A stretch of 64,000 bases of DNA. Source: Colocasia esculenta (taxonomy: Eukaryota; Streptophyta; Magnoliopsida; Alismatales; Araceae). A program made the translations under genes and the position numbers. Under the pieces are notes generated by a model. It was given only the letters and a program-made list of their open reading frames with translations, made no database searches and was not told the DNA's origin. Positions within the stretch are counted from its first letter, which is position 1, and each line of letters starts with the position of its first letter. Below, one piece after another: positions 1 to 10,335 of this stretch. The stretch covers positions 76,281,079 through 76,345,078 of the forward strand of contig CM024759.1 of assembly GCA_014218235.1 (NCBI GenBank), written 5' to 3'.

Positions 1-786
1 CACTACTAAATAGAAACAGGAACATATTGGCTTTGCTTGTCTCAGTGGGTCCACTCATCACTCAAGCCCTTAAAGGTCATCCCCAGCTGTATCACCTGAA
101 AATGATAGGAAATAATGAGCTAACTAGCCCAGTAGAATTCAAATTCCATAGTTCAATTCATAGCTCAAGAATGTAAATAGGGTAACCAACACAAGGACAG
201 AACGGAGTATCAAAGAGTCACACCAGATTTCAAGACAGTAAGTTTGATGCAATGACAATAAAACTCAGATCATGCTCAGATATATAGCTTGAGAATTGAT
301 TCACATATCATCTACATAGTACTGGAATTATGATGACCATATTCAGAAAATGGTTGATGCAATGCCAGACATCTAGACATCCTTATCATTCCACATGATC
401 CGAAAATGAATTCGGGTGCTCCTCCCAGGACTGGACTAGCCCTATTTGCACAGGTATAAAAATCACAGGGGGTACAAGGACCCAGCAAATGTCATCATCA
501 ATATTTCACATCTCATAAGGTGTTCAAGCATATGAACTCTCAAGTGATTAGATTTCATAAACTCATTACCGAATACCAAAGAATAGACTCAATCGGAGTG
601 CTATTCGTAATTGACAACTTTAGGAGTAATTCAAGGGAAGTTAAGGTACACAAAGTGGGTGAAATTTGCAGTAGTATGACACTAAATATCAAGGTAAATG
701 AGAGGGTAACTTCCTTGGCTTTTAGGATGAAGTTTTAGCCTGGATTCGGACATGAAAGAGTGCAGAAATTCGAATCAGCATAGTAC
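1..786. other. No recognisable gene
   Basis: Only short open frames without recognisable domains are present on either strand. The composition is that of ordinary plant intergenic or degraded repeat DNA. I see no promoter, RNA gene or element terminus that I can defend. Confidence 0.5.
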
Positions 787-963
787 CTGTCGACAGCCAG
801 GAAGGGGCTGTCGACAACAAGCAGCATACAGAGCTCAGGTTTTCTGGCCATGTGTGTTCTTGTCGACAGCAACAAGGGATCTGTCGACAGATCCACACAG
901 TCCAAAAACCTGGAGTTCTGGAAGGCATGCGCCTGTCGACAGGTTTGGGCTGGCTGTCTACAG
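787..963. repeat. Cluster of CTGTCGACAG palindromes
   Basis: The 10-bp palindrome CTGTCGACAG, or a one-base variant, occurs six times in 177 bp: 787-796, 808-817, 860-869, 881-890, 933-942 and 954-963. The spacing is irregular, so this is not a simple tandem repeat. Each copy contains a SalI-type core (GTCGAC). The short frames across it have no domain. It may be a subterminal motif of an unidentified transposon or a remnant of a repeat-encoded peptide; the function is unknown. Confidence 0.6.
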
Positions 964-1010
964 GTAGCTGTAGAACTTCCAAAAATGACGTCAAATCTAT
1001 CATAAACACC

Positions 1011-1110
1011 CTAATTTTTGAATCTATGAACCAAGACATGTTTTATATCAAATATAAACCCTAATTTTTGAATCTATGAACCAAGACATGTTTTATATCA
1101 AATATAAGAG
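1011..1110. repeat. 50-bp direct tandem duplication
   Basis: The block beginning ctaatttttgaatctatgaa at 1011 is repeated immediately from 1061, with an identical sequence over the 50-bp period (through aatata). Identity suggests a recent slippage or replication duplication. No gene overlaps it. Confidence 0.85.
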
Positions 1111-1607
1111 TCTAATTATAGTTCTCATAGTGGTTTATAAACCGAACAAACAAGATGAAACAAGAGGTTTACAATTCAAGCTTGACTTGCTTGAAACTAA
1201 ACATAGTTTAGTACTAGAAGTAGAACCTTGATAGCAATGGTTGGATGGAAGGTTCCTACATGATGGACACTAAACCACAAAATGTTTTATGGATCTAAAT
1301 CAAAACTTGAAGTATCAACCATCGAAACCGAAGTCTTCATATTATCCTACAAAGATAGTTGAGACTTCTACAACTTTATAGCATGTACAAAGATCAAAGG
1401 TGGGAGAAGGGAATAGGAGTTAATTTCTAAAATGGAACAAGGTTGTTCCTCTCCCAACAAGAGTGTTTCTATCATGACTGGAAAGGGAAAAACAGAGGAT
1501 CACAAGTATAGTCACTTATTCGTTCCTTACGAATTTCTTGTGACATATGAAAAATCGAATTGAACCATAGAGATATGAATCCTACCTTGTCAAATGGTTA
1601 ACTTCCT
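1111..1607. other. No recognisable gene
   Basis: AT-rich sequence with no supported coding frame, lying between the 50-bp duplication and the target duplication of the hAT-like MITE. Confidence 0.5.
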
Positions 1608-1615
1608 CAGACTTT

Positions 1616-2045
1616 AGGGATGTTCACTATTTGGTCCAAACCGAAAAACCGAACCGACCGGTTCGGTTCGGTTCCATGAGCTGGGTGGTTCGGTTCGGTT
1701 CCATGAGCTGGGTGGTTCGGTTCGATTTTTGGCTGGAAAACCAAAATGAACCGAATACCTATATATAATTATATAAATAATATAATTAAACAAAAAAAAG
1801 GTAGCACAGTGGAGGGCACCTTCGCGCGCCCTCCACGCGCCTCGCGACCGCCGAAAAAAGGGCCTTTTAACAGTTTTTGCCATAAAAATGCCAAAAATGT
1901 CATAAAATATTAAATATGTCAGAAATGTAATATTTTGGTTTGAACCGAACCGAACCGGTTTGGTTCGGTTCAAACAGTAAATTCGGTTCGGTTCGGTTTC
2001 TCCCAAAAATAGATAAAACCGAACCGAACCGAACCGTGAACACCC
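1616..2045. mobile_element. hAT-like MITE with CCGGTTCGGTT arrays
   Basis: This 430-bp non-coding element starts agggatgttcac and ends gtgaacaccc, so its ends are inverted and nearly complementary. It is flanked on both sides by the same 8-bp target duplication, cagacttt (1608-1615 and 2046-2053). An 8-bp duplication with short inverted ends is the hallmark of the hAT superfamily. Inside each end are repeated CCGAACCGGTTCGGTT-type motifs, themselves palindromic, which could act as subterminal transposase-binding sites. No transposase frame is present, so it would depend on a protein supplied in trans. The open frames crossing it on the minus strand are translations of the repeats. Confidence 0.85.
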
Positions 2046-2053
2046 CAGACTTT

Positions 2054-3013
2054 CCAAACAAGATCCTAAACCAGCAGGAGAAGAACTTCTCCTCACAGTT
2101 GATGGTGTGATAGCTCCGATAACACCAAAGTACACCAGCTACAATGGCACACAGTAGCAGAAGTACAAGCAATTTCAACGGAGCTAGCAACTCCGATAAC
2201 TCCCGAGCAATAGTTCAAGGAACTCCTCCACAACACTTCTAGCAGTCAGGAATAGGGAAAGACAAGAACAAGGATAGGAGATAAAGAGTAGAAGGGTTCA
2301 AACTCAGGAAAGGGAGTGGCTTTTATAGCTAAGTAAACTCCCCTGCGTGAAGACACCTCCCATGCACAGGTGTAAACGGTAAAACCCCTTGGTTTTTACT
2401 GTTTACACCTATCCCATGCATCCAACCTCACACCTACACCTCATCCACCATCATGTAAAATTTTTAACCCAGTTCTATCCTTATCCTAATGTGTGCTGGC
2501 CTGCTCAAGGCTTCACACGTAAGCACATAAATAACCACAAAAATGAGTTACCGTAATTACTTCATAATTCAACTGGCCTAATATTCACTATGTAAACCTA
2601 TCTAAATGGTGTCTATTTGTAATGAAAATTTAACCATAGACTAATATAATGGTTTTACAAATTATGATAATTTTTATTCAATTTTTAGAATTTATTTTAT
2701 AGTAGGTGAAAAATCACCCGAAAAATGGTCGCGTCGACTTATTCTCAGAATCCGTACATCAAAAAATTCAGATAATTACATATTTGACTTCTCCACATTT
2801 TTCTAAAAATTATGATGTTCTCAGATTTTTATTTCGTTGTCGTTTTTCGGTGTCGCCCTGTGGGAGCGCGCACTTCGATGCACGACACTGGGATAATGTT
2901 CATTACCACTAATTAAACCTAACTTTCAGTTATCATAATTTAATAACAATCCTAATATATTTTAACCACATTATTCTCATTTTCTTAACACTTAGAATTT
3001 CTGGGGCGTTACA
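2054..3013. repeat. Possible LTR remnant ending ggggcgttaca
   Basis: The stretch ends ctggggcgttaca at 3013, a terminus often seen on chromovirus-type gypsy LTRs of plants. No tRNA primer site follows and no matching second LTR or 5-bp target duplication was found. It could be a solo or truncated LTR. The rest is AT-rich without genes. Confidence 0.3.
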
Positions 3014-3253
3014 GACCGCTCCGCGACGGCAACCAGAACGTGACACCCAAGGCTGTCGCATTCAGAACGCGACGCCAGCCTCTGTCGCGTTCACAGACAG
3101 AGAACCTGTGAGTTCTTTGGGCCCAACCTGCCGGCCCACAAAGCCACACAACCTACGAAAACACTTGAAACACAGACTAATGGGCCACACACTGGCCACC
3201 AAACCCGCTAAGTAAAGATCAGCAAAGATCCAAAAAATGCGCGATGTTATACT

Positions 3254-3765
3254 TGAGCCCAAATTGAGTATCTAATTTGGATTATGTCTCTCCCATGTCA
3301 TTTTCACCACCCAATCATGTTGGACCAATCAACAAGCCAATCAAACCAATATTTTAGATCTTTTGGAACCCCGACTTGATATTTGATTTGTTTGCACCAA
3401 GTTATTTCGGAGGTAATTTGAGCCCCAAGCCTAAACCAAGTATCAGATTTGGATTCCATCAACTCTCCCAGGTCACTCTCACCACTGAGATCATGTTGGA
3501 CTAATTGGCTTGCCGATCAAATCAGTATTTTAGATTGTGGACCCCTGACTTGATATTAAGTTTGTTTACTCTAAGTCATTTTAGAGAATGATAATTTGAG
3601 CCCCAAGCCCCAACCGAATATCAAATTTGAATTCTATCAGCTCTCCTTGGTTATTCTCAACACCTAGGTCATTTTCGACTAATCAGCTTGTCGATTAGAC
3701 TAGCATTTCACATTTTGGACCCCTTGACTTGAGTTCTTTGGTTTGTTTACACTAAGTTGTTTACC
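3254..3765. repeat. Three diverged ~172-bp tandem repeats
   Basis: Three successive copies begin with gagccc(c)aa at about 3254, 3420 and 3598. Each continues with a conserved order of words: a tatc/atttgg segment, a ctctccc segment, a catgttggac-like segment, a gatcaaa/gattaga segment, then gacttgat. The period is about 166-178 bp, close to nucleosome length and to many plant satellites. Divergence is high, so this is an old local amplification. Confidence 0.6.
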
Positions 3766-4355
3766 AAGGTTGTGTTGGACCAATTATGTGAAATTTAAAA
3801 ATTATACTTCTATGTTATGGATTACATAGCAATATCATAACTCTAATTTATATGAAATTAAATATTATAACATGAGGGGCCTATGCTGCAACAAAATATC
3901 GGCTTAGGAGAGGAGATTGGTAACCGCCTGCATAATGCACTTAGTTGTATTGTGGTTTGCCTATAGGTTTAGTGTCCCTACTGATTCTTCAGTAGAGGCT
4001 CACTCCCTTTCCTTTCAAGTGAGGTTCTGTCAGCTCATGATGTAGACGTTCAAAATAGCTCTAGTGGTCCTACATAGTTGCTAGTTTCTAAAAGTAGAGT
4101 ACGTGATTGGTTGTACTTCCCTTTTGACTGCACTTATGCTCTGAGTTGTACATATTTATGTTGTTCTGGTTGCACTTGTTATGATTTGGTTTTCTTTATG
4201 ACTTCCTTATACCATCCATTAACCCCTTCTAAGTGTCGGATCATGGGTGGCGGTTCAGGATTCGATCATTATGATGGCTAATTGGTATCTCAGTTCCTGG
4301 GTCATTACAAGCGACGTATCTAGATTACTATAGTAGATGCATACTACTTAAGGAT
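3766..4355. other. No recognisable gene
   Basis: No supported coding frame or element terminus is seen. This stretch may be the upstream part of the MULE remnant that follows. Confidence 0.4.
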
Positions 4356-5977
4356 ATGACACATATATCTCAGTGGGCAAGTACATATTGTGTAGAATTT
4401 TATTATGAAGTGCCAAATATCAAACATGTTTGGTATCAGAAAATCATCTCGGATGCTCAATTGTATGAGGTGATGATAGCCTATTTACCACAACACAAGA
4501 TGACAATATATGTTAGCATAGTGAGTGGGCACCCTGCCACTAGATTTGCAGCCAAGGACTAATCCACATGTAGGGATGCCAGTCAGTCTACTAAGGTTCA
4601 CCATGGTGCTTAGACCCAAGCCCACACAGTCGTTGATCTTGACGCCAAGGATGTTGGGGATGTGGTTGTTCATGATGCTGAGGATGTTCAGGATGAAGTT
4701 GATGAGGATTATCAAAATTTAAGGAATAGGATGTAGTATAAGTCAGATGACAATGACTTAGATTTTGTTGAATTTCAAAATGAGTACAGTGATAGTGAGG
4801 AGGGAGTGGCTAATTTTGAGAAGATTGTGGCTCATTCTGATGAGGTACACACTCACAACATTTATCATTCAAGGCTATCTACCTCAGATGATTCGGAGGG
4901 TGATCCTGTGTCAGATGTTGATGGAGATTTGCTAGAGGTTGATGAGGAGACCTCGGATATATCAGTTGGTGTTGTCTTTGAAAACAATGGGGAATACAGG
5001 ATTGCTCTACGGTAACATGCCATAAGAAATCAATTTGAATTTAAGCAGGTGAAGAATGATAACAAGAGGATTACTATTGTGTGTGCAAATGTTACTTGTA
5101 CATGGAGAGTGCTTCCCTCAAGACTACAGGATGGATGGAAGGCTGCATAGACTACAATAAATTCTTACAAAATCCAAAGATATCAAGCAACTATTTTTTG
5201 ACATGGAGAAGTTTGATGCGCAGGTTGTTGCACATTTAGAGAGTCTGTGGTGTGAATAGGCTAGATGCTAATTTGGTGACAAAGGTAAGCTAAACTACAT
5301 GACTAACAACCTATCAGAGTCCTTTAATTCATTTGTTGGTGGTACTAGAGACTTGGCCCTTGTAGACATGTTAGATTGTGTTATGTAAAAAATCATGGTG
5401 AAGATGGAGCACAGGTTATTGGAGAAAAATTTGTGCCACAGGTTATTGGAGAAAAATCTGTGCCACAGATTGTTGGCTATTTGAGTGCAATCGTGAGGAA
5501 GTTAGGAAAATATGCAGGGACAGAGGTGGAAAGCCCAACTAAAAGGTGTGTTGTTAAATTGAATGAGCACCCCATTCTTGCAAGAAATGGTAAGTTAGTG
5601 GACTGCCCAGCCAACATGTTGTTGTTGATCCCCGTATGGGCCTCCAAATCAATTCTTTTGTTGATACATGCTATTCTATTGAGGCGTATAGAGCCACATA
5701 TGCAAAATCCATACAACCTTTGTTAGAGAAAAAAACATGTGGGAGCCTATGGATTGTGTTGAAGTGCTTCCTCCTTCCTACCAAAGACCTCGAGGTTAGC
5801 GTAAAAAAAGGAGGATTAGAGACAGATAAAACTGATAAGGCAACATGGAAACATCATAAATGTACTAGATGTAGTCAGTGGGGTCACCACAAAACTACTT
5901 GCAAAGAATCCATCCCAAGTCCACAATTTGCAGTTATAGATGTTGGAGTAGGTTTGACCAATGTGGCCCGAAAGTAA
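4356..5977 (+). pseudogene. MULE (Mutator-like) transposase fossil
   Basis: Fragments in different frames follow the order of a plant MuDR-type transposase. There is an acidic N-terminal stretch, then the MuDR DNA-binding region (GVVFENNGEYRIALR near 4970-5010, continuing after a stop with FEFKQVKNDN). Next come the C-terminal part of the MULE domain (NYMTNNLSESFNSFVGGT near 5295-5345) and a zinc knuckle (CTRCSQWGHHKTTC, C-X2-C-X4-H-X4-C, near 5860-5900). Much of the catalytic core that should lie between the DNA-binding region and the NNLSESFN motif is missing, and there are several stops and frameshifts. No terminal inverted repeats were identified. The family call is secure; activity is excluded. 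Confidence 0.75.
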
Positions 5978-6268
5978 ATTTGTATTACAATTGAGTGTCT
6001 TTTCTCTTTTTTCTCTATGCATAATGTTGGTAATTGTTATGTAGGCAAGGACCATGAAGACCACCTAGATTCATAAATGTTAGTGGTAGGGCAATCCAGA
6101 CTCTTATCGGAGGGGGTCAACTATAAGAAACATGTTTATTAATAGATCGTTGACAGAACTGCCGATAAAAGCCCTGCTGACAAGTGTTATGTCAATAGGT
6201 AGCACGAAGCCACTAACATACCATCCATTGTCAATGGCTTCTACAGCCGCTAACATAAATTTATGCTA
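5978..6268. other. Flank interrupted by the copia element
   Basis: Non-coding sequence with repeated words such as gacaagtgttatgtcaata and cactaacat. Similar words (gtgactaaca, tatgtcaa) resume after 12093, so this appears to be the other half of the same subterminal-repeat sequence that ends in a CACTA-type terminus. Confidence 0.4.
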
Positions 6269-6273
6269 GCAAC

Positions 6274-8049
6274 TGTTGGCCCTTTGGTACGGCAGCAAGC
6301 AAACCTAGAGGGGGGTGAATAGGTTTTTCTGAAATCTGAATAGAATCTTAAACTCAGAAATAACACTTGAAGGTTTGGTTAGTTTAGTGTGATAAAGAGT
6401 AGCAGTGCGGAAGCAAATAAACAATCACACAAGGACACAGGAGATTTATCCTGGTTCGGCCCTTCCCACATGGAAGACCTACGTCCAGTCCCCAAGCAAA
6501 CTCTTGGGATTTCACTAACCAAGGTACAGTCCCCCTTATGGACCTTACAACACCCTGGATCCCCCACCAGGTCTTCTTCTCTTTCCGGGCAAGAAGGCAG
6601 CCCACTTCTCTTACAGGTAAAGAAGCCAACCTCCTGGAACAAACCCCAGTGCGGTTCTGCTAGACACAACCCCTAGCTGGGTTAACACTGGTACAAACCC
6701 AGTTAGGTTCTGCTAGACACAAACCCTAGCTGGGTTATCAACTGGTACAAACCCCAGTTAGGTTCTGCTAGACACCAACCCCTAGCTGGGTTAACAACTG
6801 TATACAGTCCTACAGCTGGACACAGATCTTTCTTAGAAAGATCAGACTGAGAGACCTTACAAGATGAACACTCATGTAAAGCTCACAGTCCCAAACTCTC
6901 CCCAGATATACAATGAGCTCGGAGAGAAAAGAAGAGAGAAAAGAAGGCTCGAATGCTTGAAAGCTTGGAAGCTGAGAGCTTGAAATGCTTTGAATGCTTC
7001 TTCTTGGCTCAGGCTCTTTCTCTCTTTCCTTGAGTGTATTGGCGTGAAGGTGCTTCTCACAGATGTACACTCCTTCAAAGATATTCAAGAAAAGGCTCTT
7101 CATGTTCTTCAGCAATGCTCCATCTTTTATTTGAGCAGCTTTAGAATAGATCCGTTGAAGAGATCCGTTGAGCTCTTCTAGTCGTTGCTGATCTTTCTCT
7201 TCATTTGTCTTAATCAGACTCTGGTGGTCTTCGAGATCTGTCAGCATAGAAGAGAGTGTTAGCATAAAGAGTGTTTATGATAAACGATGCATGGTACTGT
7301 GCTTCTGCTAACATACTGAAAATAGTAGGTCATATCTTTTTGACAAGATTCTGAAATATGCATGCAGCTTTTGTCAGAAGATATTTGACTTTTATTTAAG
7401 CGCCAGGCATATTTGAAATATAAAGGCAATTCAGAATTCATGAAGAAATCGTTATGAGCAATGACTTATGGAATCGTTATGGGAACGACTTCTTATCAAA
7501 TCAATACGCTCAAAGAAGAAATCGTTATGAGCATGACTTATGAAATCGTTATGGGAACGATTTCTTAACAAATCGTTGTGCTCACTTAGCAAGTCGTTGC
7601 GCTCACTTATAGAATCGTTATGAGATCGATTTCTTACCAAATCAATGCGCTTTAAAGAAGAAATCGTTGCGAACACTTATGAAATCGTTATGGCATCGAC
7701 TTCTTGGAAAATCATTTCGGTCACTTAAGGAATCGTTATGGGAACGACTTCTTATCAAATCAATACGCTCAAAGAAGAAATCGTTGCGGCCACTTATCAA
7801 ATCATTATGGCATCGACTTCTTAGCAAATCGTTGCGGCGCTTGATACTTTGGCACTTTAAACAGAAATCGATGTATATTGATTAAACATCGATTTTATCA
7901 TTTTAGTGCGCCATATATTGCATCAATGAAAGACTTAGCATTTTGCTATGGGATTGATGCGACACAGATGAAACAAAATATTCAATTTAAGTTACATCAT
8001 AAATTTTATTATCACCAAAATACAAGAACAAATAGAGAGTGGTTCAACA
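6274..8049 (-). repeat. Copia 3' LTR (element orientation)
   Basis: A 1776-bp terminal repeat, TG...CA, next to the purine tract at 8050. It carries two internal repeat tracts: three ~53-bp units around ctagctgggtta/gttctgctagacac (about 6630-6800), and a long tract of aaatcgttatgg/aaatcgttgcg units (about 7440-7850). Single-base differences from the partner LTR are mainly run-length changes. Confidence 0.9.
7442..7850. repeat. AAATCGTTATGG-type tandem repeat in copia LTR
   Basis: Degenerate units built on aaatcgttatgg(g)a(a)cga followed by cttctta and aaatcaatacgctc recur about a dozen times. The same array is at about 11521-11915 in the other LTR. Antisense frames read it as peptides rich in RSHNDS, which are repeat translations and not genes. 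Confidence 0.75.
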
Positions 8050-8050
8050 A

Positions 8051-8066
8051 TCTCCCCCTTTTTGGT
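8051..8066 (-). promoter_or_regulatory. Polypurine tract of the copia element
   Basis: The minus strand reads aaaaagggggagat directly before the LTR that starts at 8049. This is the usual copia plus-strand primer (AAAGGGGGAGA type) and sets the element's orientation. Confidence 0.8.
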
Positions 8067-8479
8067 GATGACAAAATTTATGTGAATTTTTGATAAAAAT
8101 GTATATAGCATAGAGGTAGCATAGAGGTTTCAGAAAATTCATACAAACTCTCCCCTTTTTGTCACTAACCAAAAAGGAAGGATCTTACCATGCATTCTCT
8201 CCCCTTTGAGAAAATTTCTTACCATTGAGGGGTTCAACAATAATAGATATTCAATGAATAACTTCCCCTTAGTGAAGGCTCCCCCTGAGTATGAGACTCC
8301 CCTTAGTCTGTGCTCCCCCTGAGCATGAGAGACTCCACTGAATGAAACTTGAAAATAATTATTAGTAATATTTAAAATTTACGAATAAATTAATGACTAC
8401 TCCCTCTTCAGATATGAGATGGATGAAGAGTTGGCAGTCTTTAGTGCCTTGAGCATCCTTTGTTCCTGATGCCCCAAGG

Positions 8480-9539
8480 CTATCCTGCAAATGAGCTACT
8501 CAGAAGTAGGTACCCAAATAATTTGGGTCCTTGATCGTTAGATGCATAAAAATAGCCTTTAGGTATCCAAACTAGGTGCTTAGTTGTGCAGGTGTTCACA
8601 GTGTGTCCTAGTTTATTGCAATGAGAGCAGCAGTGAATATAATTTGTTTTGCAGTTCTTATTGCCTTTGTGATGCATGGTTGGATCATAATTTTTAGAAA
8701 CCTTTTTCTTTTGATAAAGCTTGGTTGTTTCAGGTTCCTTTTTCTGAGGCATTTTGGTTTCTTTTACAAATTTTGGTAAAGGATATTTTCCTGAGTTTAT
8801 TACTTGTTTTCCTTTTTCTGGAGGTGTATAACCAAGCCCTTGTTTGTCAATTCCAGACTTTGATCCTTTTAAGCATAGGGCTAGAGATGTTTTTCCTTTA
8901 GTTAATTTACTAACTGATTCTTTTAAATAGAGATTTTCTTCAGTTAGAGTTTTTAATTTTTCTTCTAACTCTAGCTTCTCTTTGTTCTTGCTTTTCAAAT
9001 CTTCATTTAAAATATAATTTTATCTTTATATCTTTTAATTGTTCTTCTAGTTGATCCATTTCTGATTTAAGATCAGAATTAGTGTTTTCTAAACAGGTAA
9101 GGTTGCTCTTGAGATTTTTTAGTTCTTTTACAACAACCTTATGCTTATTATATAGTTCATTAAAGACTTCTTCTAAGTCTTCCGACTCTGACCCTGAATT
9201 TGTGCAAGAGTCAAAAGAAGGTTCAGAGAGTACCTCATTTAGTCCCACCATGAGGGCTAGATTTACCTGCTCCTTTTCGGAATCTGAGCTTGATGATTCT
9301 GAGCATGTGGTCTCTTCATTTTCCCAAGCAGCCGCCATAGCTTTTCTTTTAAATTTCTTGTGCTGCTTCTTGAGCTTTTCGGTTTGACCATTCTTCTTTA
9401 ACCTTGGACAATCTGGTCTCAGATGTCCATATTTTCTGCATTCATAGCAGACTGGTTCCTTTTCTTTCTTTTGAATCCTTCTTGATCCATTTTTCTTCTT
9501 CTTGAGAATTTTCTGAAGCTTGGACAATACTTCATCCAT
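8480..9539 (-). CDS. Copia gag C-terminal part with two CCHC knuckles
   Basis: Two adjoining minus-strand frames (9539-9003 and 8998-8480) encode the nucleocapsid half of gag. The first starts MDEVLSKLQKILKKK and has a C-X2-C-X4-H-X4-C knuckle, CYECRKYGHLRPDC, at about residues 31-44. An acidic and then coiled-coil stretch rich in E, K, L and N follows. After a break near 9000 the second frame continues the coiled coil (KEKLELEEKLKTLTEENL) and carries a second knuckle, CSHCNKLGHTVNTC, then LVWIPKG. Two widely separated knuckles are unusual compared with the single one of most copia gags. The breaks could be real mutations or one-base sequencing indels. Confidence 0.75.
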
Positions 9540-10272
9540 ATTACAGTCTTCAGAATCTACATCTGGGAACTAGAAGAAGAAATGGAAGGAGCGGCTACAA
9601 CTTTAAGAGCGTTAGTGCATTTCATTTTAGATGAACTTTCAGATAATCGCTCCATATTTATTTCATGTGCCATGAGAGAACCTATCAGATTATCAATCGA
9701 TAATTTGGTCAAGTCATGGGCTTCTTCTATGGCCGTTACCTTAGGTGTCCATGAAATAGTTAAGGACCTAAGTATTTTCTAACGGTTTCTTCATTTGAAA
9801 GAGTTTTACCAAGAGAATTTAAGCCTACTATTATGCTTGAAAATCTATTATACATAGTAGTAATGTTTTCGCTTGGAAGCATTTTAAATTGTTCATATTG
9901 TGAAACAAGAATATCTATTCTAGTTTGTTTTACTTTATCCGTTCCTTCATAAGTTATCTGCAGTTTATCCCAAATTTCTTTAGCAGATTTGCATGCAGAC
10001 ACTCTACTAAATTCTCTTTTGGATAAGGCACAACATAAGTAGTTCTTAGCTTTAAAGTTTAAAGATAATTTACTTTTATCAGCAGGTGTAATGGCAGTAG
10101 TGCCTTCAATAGGAACAATAACAAAATCACCTACCTCAATTACCTGCCACAGATCAAAGTCTGTGCCTCGAATGAAGCATTCCATTCTCATCTTCCAATA
10201 TTGATAATCTTCTCCGTCAAAGAATGGAGGTCTGGTGACTGATTGACCTTCAGCATATCCTTGAGCTGCCAT
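9540..10272 (-). CDS. Copia gag N-terminal part (UBN2-type)
   Basis: The frame opens with ATG at 10272, shortly inside the primer site. It encodes MAAQGYAEGQSVTRPPFFDG, then the copia gag signature (YQYWKMRMECFI, AKEIWDKLQITYEGTDKVKQ, YNRFSSIIVGLNSLGK). This is the capsid-forming gag-polypeptide of copia LTR elements. The frame stops after about 170 residues at 9760. Conserved gag sequence (SWTPKVTAIEEAHDL) resumes one frame over, so a single base appears lost in an A run near 9770-9775. A further break lies near 9545-9570. The start is secure; the protein is interrupted as written. Confidence 0.8.
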
Positions 10273-10321
10273 GGATCTTTGCTCTAAGATCGTTGGATCT
10301 TCTTTGAATGATCAGAGACCC

Positions 10322-10333
10322 GCTCTGATACCA
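10322..10333 (-). promoter_or_regulatory. Primer-binding site, initiator tRNA-Met
   Basis: The minus strand reads tggtatcagagc two bases inside the LTR that ends at 10336. This matches the 3' end of plant initiator tRNA-Met, the standard copia primer, and confirms minus-strand orientation. Confidence 0.9.
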
Positions 10334-10335
10334 CT

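Noticed and set aside
1..12. cactactaaata at the window start as the left CACTA terminus
   Set aside because: It differs from cactacaagg after six bases, and no 3-bp duplication pairs it with the end at 12293.
1614..2190. Minus-strand frames of 173 and 96 codons
   Set aside because: They translate the CCGGTTCGGTT repeats of the MITE (NRTEPPSSW repeats), not a gene.
7452..7885. Frames rich in RSHNDSIS or KSLWHRLL in the copia LTR
   Set aside because: They are translations of the aaatcgttatgg tandem repeat, present on both strands and in both LTRs.
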